Origin: Thiothrix eikelboomii
Lineage (GTDB): Bacteria > Pseudomonadota > Gammaproteobacteria > Thiotrichales > Thiotrichaceae
Assembly: GCF_900167255.1 (NCBI RefSeq)
Contig: NZ_FUYB01000023.1
Location: forward strand, 1-64,000
Direction of reading: 5' to 3'
Length of the DNA stretch: 64,000 nt
The translations under genes were made by a program, and so were the position numbers. This document shows positions 26,813 to 36,417 of the stretch, one piece after another. The notes beneath the pieces were generated by a model. The model did no database searches. It was not told the origin of the DNA and saw only the letters and a program-made list of their open reading frames with translations. Each line of letters starts with the position of its first letter. Position 1 is the stretch's first letter.

Positions 26813-27955
26813 ATGGCTGCTGTTGAATTCAAACATGTCGATGTCATCTTTGGCAAAGATCAAAAACAAGCGGCAGCTTTACTGGATCAGGGTAAAACTC
26901 GCAGTGAAATCCTCGCGGAAACAGGCTCAGTCTTAGGGGTAGCTGATGCTAGCCTCAGCGTTGAAGAGGGTACAATTTGTGTACTGATGGGTTTATCTGG
27001 CTCTGGTAAATCCTCGCTGCTGCGGTGCGTGAATGGTTTAAATCCCGTGACTCGTGGTGAGCTATTGATTGCACATAAAGGCACAACGGTCGATATGGCT
27101 AACATCTCCAGCCGTCAATTGCGTGAATTACGCCGTGATCGAATTGCGATGGTATTTCAACAATTTGGCTTATTGCCTTGGTGCACAGTGCGTGAAAATG
27201 TTGGCTTTGGCTTAGCAGTGAAAGGTGTCCCTAAAGATGAAGTGCAGCGCATTGCCAATGAAAAATTAGCCCTAGTGAATCTATCCGATTGGGCGGATAA
27301 GCCAGTGAATGAGTTGTCTGGCGGTATGCAGCAGCGAGTTGGCTTAGCGCGTGCCTTTGCTACTGATGCAGATATTCTATTAATGGATGAACCCTTTTCT
27401 GCACTCGACCCCCTGATCCGTGATCGCTTACAGGATGAATTACTGGAGCTACAAAAAACCCTCAAACGCACGATTATTTTCGTCAGCCACGACCTGAATG
27501 AAGCCCTCAAGTTAGGTAATCAGATTGTGATTATGGAAAGTGGGCGCATTATTCAGGCGGGAACTGCCCGCGATATTATTTTCAAACCTGCCAATGAATA
27601 TGTGCGTCGTTTTGTTGCCAATATTAATCCACTGCATGTTTTATATGCGGGTGTCCTGATGCGCCCCCTGACACAATTTAATCGTACTCAAGACCAAATC
27701 AGTCTAGATGAGGGCTGGATTTTGCAATTTGATGCCACGAATACACCGATTAGCCTCCGCTTGCAGAACCAAGAGTATCCCCTGCAAACCCTCGACTATG
27801 ATACTTGGATGCAGGATGTAGTTGAGGTGGCTGAGCAAACCGACCAACCCTTATGTGTGACTCAAGCGGGCAAGATAGTCGGAGTCATCACACATAAAGA
27901 TATTTTGCATAGCTTATTGCGCCAAACGGCATTGAGTACTGAACAGCCCATGTAA
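26813..27955 (+). CDS. choV: choline ABC transporter ATP-binding protein
   Basis: A 380-residue ATPase with the long N-terminal extension typical of betaine/choline importers (FGKDQKQAAALLDQGKTRSE). It has Walker A GLSGSGKS, signature LSGGMQQRVGLARA, Walker B ILLMDEPF and the switch His in VSHDLNEA. The C-terminal part (about 290-375) includes a CBS-like segment (QAGKIVGVITHKDILHSLL), which in OpuA senses ionic strength. Its start follows the choW stop without a gap. Confidence 0.92.
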   Translation: MAAVEFKHVDVIFGKDQKQAAALLDQGKTRSEILAETGSVLGVADASLSVEEGTICVLMGLSGSGKSSLLRCVNGLNPVTRGELLIAHKGTTVDMANISSRQLRELRRDRIAMVFQQFGLLPWCTVRENVGFGLAVKGVPKDEVQRIANEKLALVNLSDWADKPVNELSGGMQQRVGLARAFATDADILLMDEPFSALDPLIRDRLQDELLELQKTLKRTIIFVSHDLNEALKLGNQIVIMESGRIIQAGTARDIIFKPANEYVRRFVANINPLHVLYAGVLMRPLTQFNRTQDQISLDEGWILQFDATNTPISLRLQNQEYPLQTLDYDTWMQDVVEVAEQTDQPLCVTQAGKIVGVITHKDILHSLLRQTALSTEQPM

Positions 27956-27978
27956 TCTAGCTTACCCCGGAGTGCAGT

Positions 27979-29405
27979 ATGTTAGACCTGACACGACGCG
28001 AGGCCTTAAAAACCCTGTTAACGGCCTTAGCTATCCCTGTGGCTCAGCAAGCAGAGTGGGCAGTTGCTGATACTCGCTTGCCACAAAGAGCTGGACATCT
28101 GTACTTCCTCAAACCCACTGACCCTGACTATGCGCAACGACGGCAAATTTTCAATAAGCGCATTAACCTAATGCCAAGCCTGATTGCCGTGTGCTTATCT
28201 GATCAAGGTGTGCAAACTGCGATACAGTATGCCGCAGCCAACAACTTACCGATTGCGGTCAAAAGCGGTGGGCATTGCTTTGAAGGTTATAGCTTGAATA
28301 ATAAAGGTTTGTTGGTTGACTTATCTTTATTGAAAAGCTTTAAGTATACCGCCACCAATCAAGCCTTCATCACCCAGCCCGGTGCCAAACTAGGCGAGGT
28401 TTATGCTTATCTTGCGCAGTTTAAACGGTTAATTCCAGCAGGCTCGTGTGCAGGAGTGGGGGTAGCAGGTTTAACTTTAGGGGGTGGTTATGGCTTTTTT
28501 TCTCGCAGCCTAGGGTTAACCTGTGACAGCCTAACCCGCGTAAAAATGGTCGACGGTCAAGGCAAACTCTTAGACTCAAACGATAATCCTGAACTGCTGT
28601 GGGCTTGCAAAGGTGGGAATAATGGTAGCTTAGGGATTGTGACTGAGCTACAGTTCAAAACTCACCCGAGTCCGGCACAGTTTACGAATTATCGCTTTAA
28701 ATATCGCAGTTTAACAGCGAACAAAGTGAGTGCTTTAGCTGAACGCTGGTTTGCTTTAATGCCAAACCTACCCACCACTTGCTATTCCTCTTGGGTCTTA
28801 GGCCCCACACAACTGACGATTTTAATTACCGACCTAGCTGCACGCTCCAGTCCAGCCTTACAGACTATTTTGCGGCAATTAGGCAAAGATGCAACCACCG
28901 TTCAAGGGGCGCAGCAAGATGAATTCTTGCGGGGCATTCAGCGCTTTCGAGGTGGCACTGAACCTATGTATTTCAAAAATGTTTCAGCAGGCTATTACCA
29001 GCGCTATGCAGATATTAAGAGTGTTTTACCTGCTTTATTTACACAAATGCAAGCCGCTCCTTTAAGGCAAAACCTCCTGCAGATTAATACCTTAGGGGGC
29101 GAATTCGTGATGGGTTTAGTACCAGCAGTGCCGCCTATCCCCATCGTAACTACTTATATTTAGGTGAATTTCAAGTTTATTACGAACGCGCCAATGATAC
29201 GCCTAAGGCTGAAAACTTAGTGAATCAAGTTCAAGCACGCTTCACGCAGGCAGGGATTCGAGCACATTATGCAAACTATCCCGATCTCGGTTTAAAAAAT
29301 TGGGCAACCGCTTACTACGCAGAGTCTTATCCACGCCTACAAGCGTTAAAGCGCAAGCTTGACCCGCAGAATCGTATCCAGCATCCTCAAAGTATACGTC
29401 TTTAA
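27979..29405 (+). pseudogene. FAD-linked (berberine-bridge-type) oxidase, frameshifted
   Basis: Codons from 27979 run to a stop at 29161-29163, but the missing C-terminus continues in another frame from about 29125 (AYPHRNYLYLGEFQVYYERA, then the BBE-domain segment NWATAYYAESYPRL) to 29405. A one-base deletion near 29120-29128 explains the break. The N-terminus has a twin-arginine signal (TRREALKTLLTALAIP). The FAD domain keeps both covalent-flavin residues, His in SGGHCFEGY and Cys in GSCAGVGVAG. Such oxidases act on sugars, alcohols or alkaloids. A sequencing error is possible; otherwise the gene is freshly inactivated. Confidence 0.8.
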
Positions 29406-29419
29406 ATTCGGAGTGTGTT

Positions 29420-30322
29420 ATGAATCCAGTAAACCGCGCTACGGCGATCGGTTTTATTTCTATTGTCCTTTGGGGCATGTTGGCACTATTCACCAGCTTA
29501 ACCAATGGCAAAATCCCTCCGTTTCAAATGCTGGCAATGACTTTTTCAGCGTCTTTTTTCTTAATGCTGGTCAATTGGTGGCGACAAGGTAAATCTGGCT
29601 TGGAATATGCGCGCCAACCTTGGTTGGCTTGGACGATTGGCTTGGGCGGGTTATTTGGTTATCACGCTTTATATTTTTTGGCGATGTCCAAAGCGCCTCC
29701 GGTGCAAGCCAGCTTAATTGCTTATTTATGGCCACTGTTTATCGTCCTGTTTTCAGCGTTATTGCCCGGTGAGCGTTTAACTAAATACTCAATCATAGGG
29801 GCCATCATCGCTTTAACGGGTTGTTGGATCTTAGTCGGCGGTGGCAGTGGCCATTTCAGTACTCAGTATTTAGTTGGTTACTTAGCCGCTTTTGCCTGTG
29901 CTATTTGGTGGGCAGCTTATTCCGTAGCCAGCCGTTTTGTAAAAAATGTCCCTACCGATGCGGTCGGTTGGTTCTGTGGAGCGACCGCTGTATTAGGCTT
30001 AATCTGCCATCTACTCTTTGAACAAACTGTCTGGCCTGCAGATTATCTTGAATGGTTGGGTTTGCTGGGTTTAGGTTTTGGCTCGATTGGGATTTCATTT
30101 TTTACTTGGGATTATGGAGTGAAACACGGCAATATTCAGTTGCTAGGTGTTTTGTCTTATGCCGCCCCCTTGATTTCAGTGGTATTACTGATGCTTGCGG
30201 GTAAAGCCGAACCGAGTTTAAATGTGTTAATCGCTTGTGCGGCTATTGTGGGTGGTGCTGTGCTGGCTAGTCAATCCAACCGAACCCAATACTCATTAAA
30301 AGCTAATAAGTCTAATGAGTAG
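29420..30322 (+). CDS. DMT family transporter (EamA domain)
   Basis: A 300-residue inner-membrane protein with ten predicted TM segments in two EamA repeats. Motifs include SLIAYLWPLFIVLFSALLPGE in the first repeat. It resembles the aromatic or broad amino-acid exporter YddG branch (FISIVLWGMLALFTSL at the N-terminus). It is 14 bases downstream of the broken oxidase and 36 bases before a PatB-type lyase. Export of an amino acid or sulfur compound would fit, but is not shown by sequence. Confidence 0.82.
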   Translation: MNPVNRATAIGFISIVLWGMLALFTSLTNGKIPPFQMLAMTFSASFFLMLVNWWRQGKSGLEYARQPWLAWTIGLGGLFGYHALYFLAMSKAPPVQASLIAYLWPLFIVLFSALLPGERLTKYSIIGAIIALTGCWILVGGGSGHFSTQYLVGYLAAFACAIWWAAYSVASRFVKNVPTDAVGWFCGATAVLGLICHLLFEQTVWPADYLEWLGLLGLGFGSIGISFFTWDYGVKHGNIQLLGVLSYAAPLISVVLLMLAGKAEPSLNVLIACAAIVGGAVLASQSNRTQYSLKANKSNE

Positions 30323-30358
30323 TGACTGAAAACTTATTGTCACCAAGGATTTTTAAAG

Positions 30359-31522
30359 ATGAATTTCAACGAACTAATTGACCGCCGCCAGACGCACTGT
30401 ATGAAGTGGGATTCCATGCAGCAGTTTTATGGGGTTTCACCCGAAACAGGTCTTGCCATGTGGGTCGCCGATATGGATTTTCGCCCCCCGCCTGCTGTTA
30501 AGGCTGCTTTAAAAGCTGAAATTGAACAAGGTGTGCATGGTTATTTTGGGGATGAATCTGCTTATAAAGCGGCGATTTGCCAATGGATGCAAGAACGCCA
30601 TCAGTGGGAGGTTGATCCCGAGTGGATTAGTACTGTACATGGCTTAGTCGCAGGCACGGCTTTATGTATTCAAGCTTTCACCCAAGTTAACGATGGAATT
30701 ATTTTATTCACGCCGGTTTATCATGCGTTTGCCCGCACCATTAAGGCGAATCAGCGTCAAGTGGTTGAATCCCCCTTACGAATTGATGCAGCCGGTTTGT
30801 ATCGAATGGATTTCAACGCTTTAGAGCAGCAACTACAAGGCCATGAGAAAATGCTGATTCTCTGCTCGCCACATAATCCGGGGGGGCGTGTGTGGTCGGT
30901 GGAAGAATTAGTGGAGCTGGCTGAGTTTTGTTTAAAGCATAATTTATTATTAGTCTCCGATGAAATCCATCATGATCTAGTCTTCAAAGGCCATCAACAC
31001 TGTGTCATGCCTCTTGCCGCTCCTGCTATCCGGGAACGCTTGATTATGCTCACCTCCACCACTAAAACCTTTAATATTGCAGGTGGCTTAACGGGCAATG
31101 CGATTATTGAGAATCCCGAGTTGCGCCAGCGCTTTACTCAAGCGATGCTGGCCGCAGGCAGCTCACCGAATCGCTTTGGCATTTTAATTTCTACTGCTGC
31201 TTATTTACACGGTGAAGCTTGGCTAGCGAGCTTGTTGGATTATTTAGATGCCAATCGTCAGTTATTTGATGCGGGTATTCAGCAAATTCAAGGTTTGCGC
31301 TCCATGCCTTTAGAAGCGACTTATTTGGCTTGGGTTGATTTCGCCGCCACTGGCTTAACACCCGCGCAAGTAATTGAGAAAGTACAAAAAGAAGCCGGTA
31401 TTGCCACTAGCTATGGTTCGAGCTTTGGCAGCGGTGGCGAAAGCTATTTACGCTTTAATCTTGCCACTCCTCGTAGTCGGATTGAGCAAGCACTGGAGCG
31501 CTTACAAGCAGCGTTTAACTAA
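30359..31522 (+). CDS. PatB/MalY-type PLP-dependent C-S lyase
   Basis: A 387-residue fold-type I aminotransferase-like enzyme. The N-terminus (MKWDSMQQFYGV, MWVADMDFRPPPAV) is typical of PatB-type cystathionine beta-lyases. CSPHNPGGRVW, VSDEIHHDLVF and the PLP Lys in TSTTKTFNIAG are all present. It would split cystathionine or cysteine conjugates into a thiol, pyruvate and ammonia. It follows the DMT exporter in the same direction. MalY-like regulatory roles are an alternative. Confidence 0.88.
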   Translation: MNFNELIDRRQTHCMKWDSMQQFYGVSPETGLAMWVADMDFRPPPAVKAALKAEIEQGVHGYFGDESAYKAAICQWMQERHQWEVDPEWISTVHGLVAGTALCIQAFTQVNDGIILFTPVYHAFARTIKANQRQVVESPLRIDAAGLYRMDFNALEQQLQGHEKMLILCSPHNPGGRVWSVEELVELAEFCLKHNLLLVSDEIHHDLVFKGHQHCVMPLAAPAIRERLIMLTSTTKTFNIAGGLTGNAIIENPELRQRFTQAMLAAGSSPNRFGILISTAAYLHGEAWLASLLDYLDANRQLFDAGIQQIQGLRSMPLEATYLAWVDFAATGLTPAQVIEKVQKEAGIATSYGSSFGSGGESYLRFNLATPRSRIEQALERLQAAFN

Positions 31523-31527
31523 CTGTA

Positions 31528-31599
31528 TAACTACTCAGTCTCCTAAAAACTCAGCTATGCTAAAGGTGGCGGGTGGTTTGCGGATGGACTGAGTAGTTA
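31528..31599. repeat. 13-bp inverted repeat with 46-base loop
   Basis: TAACTACTCAGTC (31528-31540) and GACTGAGTAGTTA (31587-31599) are perfect reverse complements just after the PatB-like gene. Without a T-run it is not a typical terminator. A small palindromic element or mRNA-end structure is possible. Confidence 0.6.
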
Positions 31600-31625
31600 C
31601 AACTAACCTACCCATTTAAACTGCA

Positions 31626-32789
31626 CTAAACCGCTCGCTTTTTTACTAACCAAAAGCGGGCGATTAAACCAAAGATCAAGCCCCAAAAGGCACTGCCCAA
31701 CCCTAATAAGCTAATTCCTGAAGCAGTCACCAAAAATACAATCAGTGCAGCATCCCGCTCAACACTGTCAGCCAAGGCAGCCTGTAAACTATTCGCAATC
31801 GTGCCAATTAAAGCAAAACCCGCAATCGCTAAAATTAAGGTTTGAGGAAAGGATAAAAATAAACTGGTGATACTCGCACCAAATAAACCGGCCAGCAGAT
31901 AAAATAAGCCCGCACTGAAGCTCGCTAAATAGCGCTTGGATTTATCCTTATCGACCTCTTCACCCATACAAATAGCGGCGGTAATGGCTGCCAAATTGTA
32001 AGCATAGCCACCAAAAGGGGCGAGAATCAGGGTTGTTAATCCTGTCAAGCCAATGGTTTTAGACAACGGTGCTTCATAACCATTAGCTTTGAGAACAGCT
32101 ACCCCTGGAATATTCTGTGAAGCCATCGTCACAATAAACAAGGGTAAACCCACCCCCACTAAAGCTTCCAAACGGATCGCGGGCATCACAAAAACTGGCT
32201 GCGCCCATTGCAAGGAAAGTTTACTTAAATCCATTAAGCCACTGAACCAAGCAATCAAGATACCCACTAATAATGTAAGCGGAATAGCATAGCGTGCTAA
32301 TAACCGTTTCATTAAGAGGAAAGTCACCAACATCCCACCGACTAACAGGGGTTCTTGCTGCAAAGAGACAAAGGCATTCAAACCAAATTTCAGCAAGACA
32401 CCTGCCAGCATCGCTGAGGCCAAAGGCAAAGGAATCCAATGCATAAAGCGCTCGAACCAACCTGCATAGCCAATTATAGCGATCAATACGCCACAGAGAA
32501 TAAAGGCAGCCGTCGCCTCTGGCAGTGACACACCTGCAAGACTCGTCACCAGTAATGCCGCCCCCGGTGTTGACCACGCGGTTAATAACGGGATGCGATA
32601 ATACAATGAGAGCGAGATACTCGAAACCGCCATCCCGATCCCTAAAGCCCACATCCATGAAGCAATCTGCGCCTCAGTCGCCCCCACCGTATGAGCGGCT
32701 TGAAAAATAATCGCAGCTGAACTCGTATAACCGACTAAGACCGCAACAAAACCGGCACTGAGATGCGCTAAGGTAAAGCCTTTAAACAT
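31626..32789 (-). CDS. benE: BenE-type benzoate/H+ symporter family protein
   Basis: A 387-residue inner-membrane protein with about 12 TM segments and the BenE opening AGFVAVLVGYTSSAAIIFQA. Conserved blocks include TAWSTPGAALL and APFGGYAYNLAAITAAICMG. E. coli YdcO and Acinetobacter BenE belong here. It probably imports an aromatic acid. It stands alone and convergent with the PatB-like gene, 17 kb from the aminobenzoate operon, so a link to anthranilate uptake is only a possibility. Confidence 0.9.
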   Translation of the reverse strand: MFKGFTLAHLSAGFVAVLVGYTSSAAIIFQAAHTVGATEAQIASWMWALGIGMAVSSISLSLYYRIPLLTAWSTPGAALLVTSLAGVSLPEATAAFILCGVLIAIIGYAGWFERFMHWIPLPLASAMLAGVLLKFGLNAFVSLQQEPLLVGGMLVTFLLMKRLLARYAIPLTLLVGILIAWFSGLMDLSKLSLQWAQPVFVMPAIRLEALVGVGLPLFIVTMASQNIPGVAVLKANGYEAPLSKTIGLTGLTTLILAPFGGYAYNLAAITAAICMGEEVDKDKSKRYLASFSAGLFYLLAGLFGASITSLFLSFPQTLILAIAGFALIGTIANSLQAALADSVERDAALIVFLVTASGISLLGLGSAFWGLIFGLIARFWLVKKRAV

Positions 32790-32937
32790 GCCTGAAACTC
32801 TAAATTATAGAACTCACTTAAGTATCTCAATCATTGCCCTCATTTGGCAAAGTGCTAAGGCTATGCTAATCCTTGCTGAACCCGCTAGTTTAAAGCTAGT
32901 GTTGACTATTTTTGATGCTTGTTTTTATAGGTATTTA

Positions 32938-33171
32938 ATGCAAACACTCCGTCATTTACTCAGCAAACTCCCACTATCCCTACTGCTGATCGCCTGCCTG
33001 ACCTTAGGCCTAGCACCCTTTTTCCCAGTACCACATGTATGGGAAAAACTCACGATGCTCGCTCACGGTACTTTAAGTCGACCGATTGATATCTTCGACT
33101 TAATCCTACATGGCACACCTTGGATCTTACTCATCCTACGTTTGCTACTAGTACGCAAGCCGATGAGTTAA
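32938..33171 (+). CDS. small conserved membrane protein
   Basis: A 77-residue protein with two hydrophobic segments (LPLSLLLIACLTLGLAPFF and ILHGTPWILLILRLLLV) around a conserved loop with PHVWEKLTMLAHGTLSRPID. Similar short proteins are often labelled RND transporter in databases, though they are far too small to be one. The ATG at 32938 is chosen because the residues upstream lack membrane-protein character and TTGACT at 32902 could be a -35 element. Its stop overlaps the convergent DUF3461 gene by four bases. Function unknown. Confidence 0.72.
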   Translation: MQTLRHLLSKLPLSLLLIACLTLGLAPFFPVPHVWEKLTMLAHGTLSRPIDIFDLILHGTPWILLILRLLLVRKPMS

Positions 33172-33563
33172 GAGTCTAAACGCTCAATCAACTGCCTTAA
33201 ACTGTTTAATTCGGCATTAAGCTCTTCTTGCACGCGCTCAAGCTCACCTAAAATTTGCAGCTTGAGTTCGCTGCGGTCTTGTTTAGCTTGCACAATCGAA
33301 TCCAACTCCAAAATAGCTTTGGAAAGCACCGGTGAAATTTCAAAGATCAGTGCTGCTTGATTCATGGCTCCGTCACTGACTTGAGTGCGCTGTGAACGAC
33401 CAAACGTATAACTGCGCACCACGGGTAAAAATGAACCCTTCGGGCGCTCATAACGAATCCGCAAAATATCCATATCGGGGAGGGGTTGAGTGAGGGTATA
33501 ACCAATAATCTGCAAGGGATTCTGTACACCCATCGAATTCAAAGTTGAATATTGACTCATCAT
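33168..33563 (-). CDS. DUF3461 family protein
   Basis: A 131-residue soluble protein beginning MMSQYSTLNSMGVQNP, with the DUF3461 core DILRIRYERPKGSFLPVVRS and TFGRSQRT. It has an acidic coiled-coil tail (LGELERVQEELNAELNSLRQ). AAGGAG precedes two adjacent ATGs (33563 and 33560); either may be used. The role of the family is not known. Convergent with the small membrane protein gene. Confidence 0.82.
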   Translation of the reverse strand: MMSQYSTLNSMGVQNPLQIIGYTLTQPLPDMDILRIRYERPKGSFLPVVRSYTFGRSQRTQVSDGAMNQAALIFEISPVLSKAILELDSIVQAKQDRSELKLQILGELERVQEELNAELNSLRQLIERLDS

Positions 33564-33698
33564 GCTGCTCCTTGGGTTAATATCAATTGCTTAGCTAGTG
33601 TAGCCTAATAACTGCCGCGCAAGCCTGAACAATCCCTGCTTAGTATTCGATGCAAAAGTGCTACCATAGTTTGCCTGAGCATCGTGGTAGGAACACCT

Positions 33699-35510
33699 AT
33701 GAAATTCGCTAGCTTCAATCTGTTTCAATATGTTGCCCCCGAGTATTATTGGTATAAGCGCGAACCACGCGCTAGCTATACTGAAGCCGAATGGATTCAA
33801 AAGCAGGCGTGGATTAGCCAACGCTTAAGCTTGATGGATGCGGATGTGATTGGCTTTCAAGAAGTATTTAGCTTTGCTGCCTTGCAACAGTTATGTGCTG
33901 AAGTAGGTTATCCTTATTTCGCGATCGTCGATCAACCCGCTACCTTGCCAGAAGATCCTCAGGTTTTTATCAGCTCGATTGTCGCTTTAGCTTCACGCTT
34001 CCCTTTAAACAATATTCGCAGCGTCCCTTTAGATCCTGCCGTTCAAACGGAACTTTTCCTCCCCGATGGTTTTCAATTTAGCCGCTTACCCGTATGTGCT
34101 GAAGTGGAAACACCGCTATTGGGCGAAGTGACGGTTTATGTGCTACACCTTAAATCTAAACGGGCGGCTAGCTTGGATATTAGTTATCAGGATGAGATTC
34201 CTTGGGAAGAACGTGGGCGAGATACTTTGCTACGCTTATCACGAGCGAATGTCGCCTCACTTTTACAACGGGGAGCTGAGGCCAGCTTGGTTTATCACCG
34301 TGTCAGCCATGATCTAACCCCCCATCGACAACGGCAAATTGTGGTTTTAGGTGATTTAAACGATGACCAACATTCAACGCCGTTTGAAGCTCTGAGCATG
34401 CAAGAAAAAATCTATGCCATTGGTGGCATTGAGCAAGAAGCATGGCCGGAAGATTTTATCCCCAAACTACATGATTATCGCCTCAGTGATAGCTTTCGGA
34501 TTGCGCCGACCACCCGCCAAACGGTGCGCCCATTTACCCATATTCATCATGGTGCAGGCAGCTGCTTAGATCACATTTTAGTTTCCAATGCGCTCAATCC
34601 CCAGAATGGTCGTGCGGTCGCTGAAGTCATGGATTATCAGGTCTGGAATCAGCATTTAGACCATGATGGTGTACCAAATCGCTTGCAGTCAGATCATGGG
34701 CAAGTTTGCATTACACTGATCCCTACTCATGATCGAGCCAATGAACCCCAACTTGGTCGCCCTATTAAGTATCGAGATGCTAAGCAGTTAGCCACCCGTC
34801 AAGACTTTATTGATTTAGCAGGGGGTATCTATCAATCCAGCAAACACTTCCGGCAATGGAGCAGTGCAGATAAATGGGATAATTTTTGGTCTTTCTTCTT
34901 TGATACCGCCTATGGTTGGATTCCTTCAATCTATGGCAGCTCGCCCGTCGATGAACTGTATCAAAAGCAGCAGCATAGTATCGAGCATATTATCCCTCTT
35001 GATTTTCTGGATCGCTATTTAGCCTATACCCATCAACCGCGCCATGTCCGAAATGGAGCAACCACCAATCCGCTGAATTTCGCTCCCTCTGAGCGCGGTT
35101 TGAACGCGAAGCGCTCAAATTTTGCCTTTGATTTTGATGGCGATAAAATCGTGCGCCCGTTCAATCTGGATTTACACCCAGAAACCTTTGATAGTACCGG
35201 GTTTGATGCCGAACACGAGTGGGTGATTCCTTCGCGTAATCGGGGCGATGTAGCGCGGGCCTTATTGTATATGCTCTTAGTGTATGGCATTGATGAACTG
35301 TATGAGCGCCATATTGATAAGCTAGTGCATTGGGCGAAGATTGATGCGCCAAGTGCTTGGGAAATCGCTTATAACCAGTGGGTTTATGGGCGCTTAGGTA
35401 TTCGCAATCCACTGATTGATACCCCAGATAAAGTCCTGCCTCTGCTGAATAATAAAGAGCTGATGCACGCGATGGTGCTCAAATCCAACAAGGCTCAGCG
35501 CCAAATTTGA
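33699..35510 (+). CDS. EEP nuclease/phosphatase domain fused to endonuclease I domain
   Basis: A 603-residue two-domain protein. Residues 1 to about 345 are an endonuclease/exonuclease/phosphatase fold: FASFNLFQY, the metal-binding Glu in VIGFQEVF, YVLHLKSKR, VVLGDLNDDQ and the C-terminal SDHGQV. Residues about 420-590 resemble bacterial endonuclease I (EndA): IEHIIPLDF with the catalytic His, RGDVARALLYMLLVYG, and the end motif RLGIRNPLIDTPDKV. No signal peptide is seen, although EndA is normally periplasmic. The ATG at 33699 follows AGGA. The 3' end overlaps a convergent GIY-YIG gene by 16 bases. Confidence 0.85.
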   Translation: MKFASFNLFQYVAPEYYWYKREPRASYTEAEWIQKQAWISQRLSLMDADVIGFQEVFSFAALQQLCAEVGYPYFAIVDQPATLPEDPQVFISSIVALASRFPLNNIRSVPLDPAVQTELFLPDGFQFSRLPVCAEVETPLLGEVTVYVLHLKSKRAASLDISYQDEIPWEERGRDTLLRLSRANVASLLQRGAEASLVYHRVSHDLTPHRQRQIVVLGDLNDDQHSTPFEALSMQEKIYAIGGIEQEAWPEDFIPKLHDYRLSDSFRIAPTTRQTVRPFTHIHHGAGSCLDHILVSNALNPQNGRAVAEVMDYQVWNQHLDHDGVPNRLQSDHGQVCITLIPTHDRANEPQLGRPIKYRDAKQLATRQDFIDLAGGIYQSSKHFRQWSSADKWDNFWSFFFDTAYGWIPSIYGSSPVDELYQKQQHSIEHIIPLDFLDRYLAYTHQPRHVRNGATTNPLNFAPSERGLNAKRSNFAFDFDGDKIVRPFNLDLHPETFDSTGFDAEHEWVIPSRNRGDVARALLYMLLVYGIDELYERHIDKLVHWAKIDAPSAWEIAYNQWVYGRLGIRNPLIDTPDKVLPLLNNKELMHAMVLKSNKAQRQI

Positions 35511-36403
35511 TCAAGGTATTTTGCGGCTAAAATCGTATCACGCAGCGCATAGCGTGGGGTTTGCATAGACAGCTGGCAACCCTCTCGGCGTAGAACAGGC
35601 TTGATCATGCTGGCTTGCTGGCGAAAACTAATCAGGTATTTGCCCGTATTTTCATACGGCTCGATTTTTTCAATATCTGCAATATGCGTAATAGCACTGA
35701 CCGGAGCAACTTGATAAGCCGCTAAATGCTTAAGCTTGTGCAAATGCTTTTGCTGAATCCGTACTGCAAACCATTGCTTAGCCTCCAGAAAACGCTGCTG
35801 CATGCCCTCTTCTTTCACTGGCACGACGAGGGTATCAAAAGCCTCTAGTGTCAGCTGTTGGCTGGCTAATAGGCGTCTTTGCCATTCAGTCAGTTTGTCC
35901 TCAGGCTTAGGTGGGGTAAAAGCATTAATCCCCAACATCGGCAAAATCAACAGCATATCCGCAAAGAAGGCTTGTGCCGTGGCACGAGCAACCGGTGACA
36001 TGGTGGGAGACAAAGGCGTATTTTTATTTAACAGTACTGCCCGATTGTATTGCTGCGCCAGACTGACCAAAGCATGCTCTAAAAACTGGACTTCAGTTTT
36101 ACCGATCTTATGATTCTGATCGAAAAAATAAATCCCCCAATCCCAGCCTTCTTTATTCGCGACATGTTTGCGCAGACGCTCGCCGAGTGGATCAGCTTCA
36201 CCAATATAAATAGTTTCCTCAGCTGCATTGCCCACTAAGACATAAACACCGGCTTGATTAAAGCCGGGTTCGTATTTCAAATGCGCAAACAGCTCTTTGG
36301 AAAAAACTACGCCATAACCTGACCAATTTGATTTATCCACATGACGAATCCCTTGCGGATCGCCCGTTGTCGCAAAAACAGTGATCGAAAAAGGGCTTTG
36401 CAT
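35495..36403 (-). CDS. GIY-YIG nuclease family protein
   Basis: A 302-residue protein with a GIY-YIG core in residues about 50-110: GVYVLVG, TIYIGEAD, LGERLRKHV and a downstream Glu in VQFLEHAL. The middle (about 130-200) is helical, and the C-terminal part ends in a small domain with REGCQLSMQTPRYALRDTI, similar to DUF4357-type tails. The specific DNA target is unknown. It is convergent and overlapping with the EEP-EndA fusion gene, so two nucleases are encoded tail to tail. Confidence 0.85.
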   Translation of the reverse strand: MQSPFSITVFATTGDPQGIRHVDKSNWSGYGVVFSKELFAHLKYEPGFNQAGVYVLVGNAAEETIYIGEADPLGERLRKHVANKEGWDWGIYFFDQNHKIGKTEVQFLEHALVSLAQQYNRAVLLNKNTPLSPTMSPVARATAQAFFADMLLILPMLGINAFTPPKPEDKLTEWQRRLLASQQLTLEAFDTLVVPVKEEGMQQRFLEAKQWFAVRIQQKHLHKLKHLAAYQVAPVSAITHIADIEKIEPYENTGKYLISFRQQASMIKPVLRREGCQLSMQTPRYALRDTILAAKYLDQIWR

Positions 36404-36417
36404 ACCTGTTGCAAACC

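Noticed and set aside
31626-32789. BenE as part of the aminobenzoate operon
   Set aside because: It is 17 kb away, on the other strand, with unrelated genes between; only the substrate class is suggestive.
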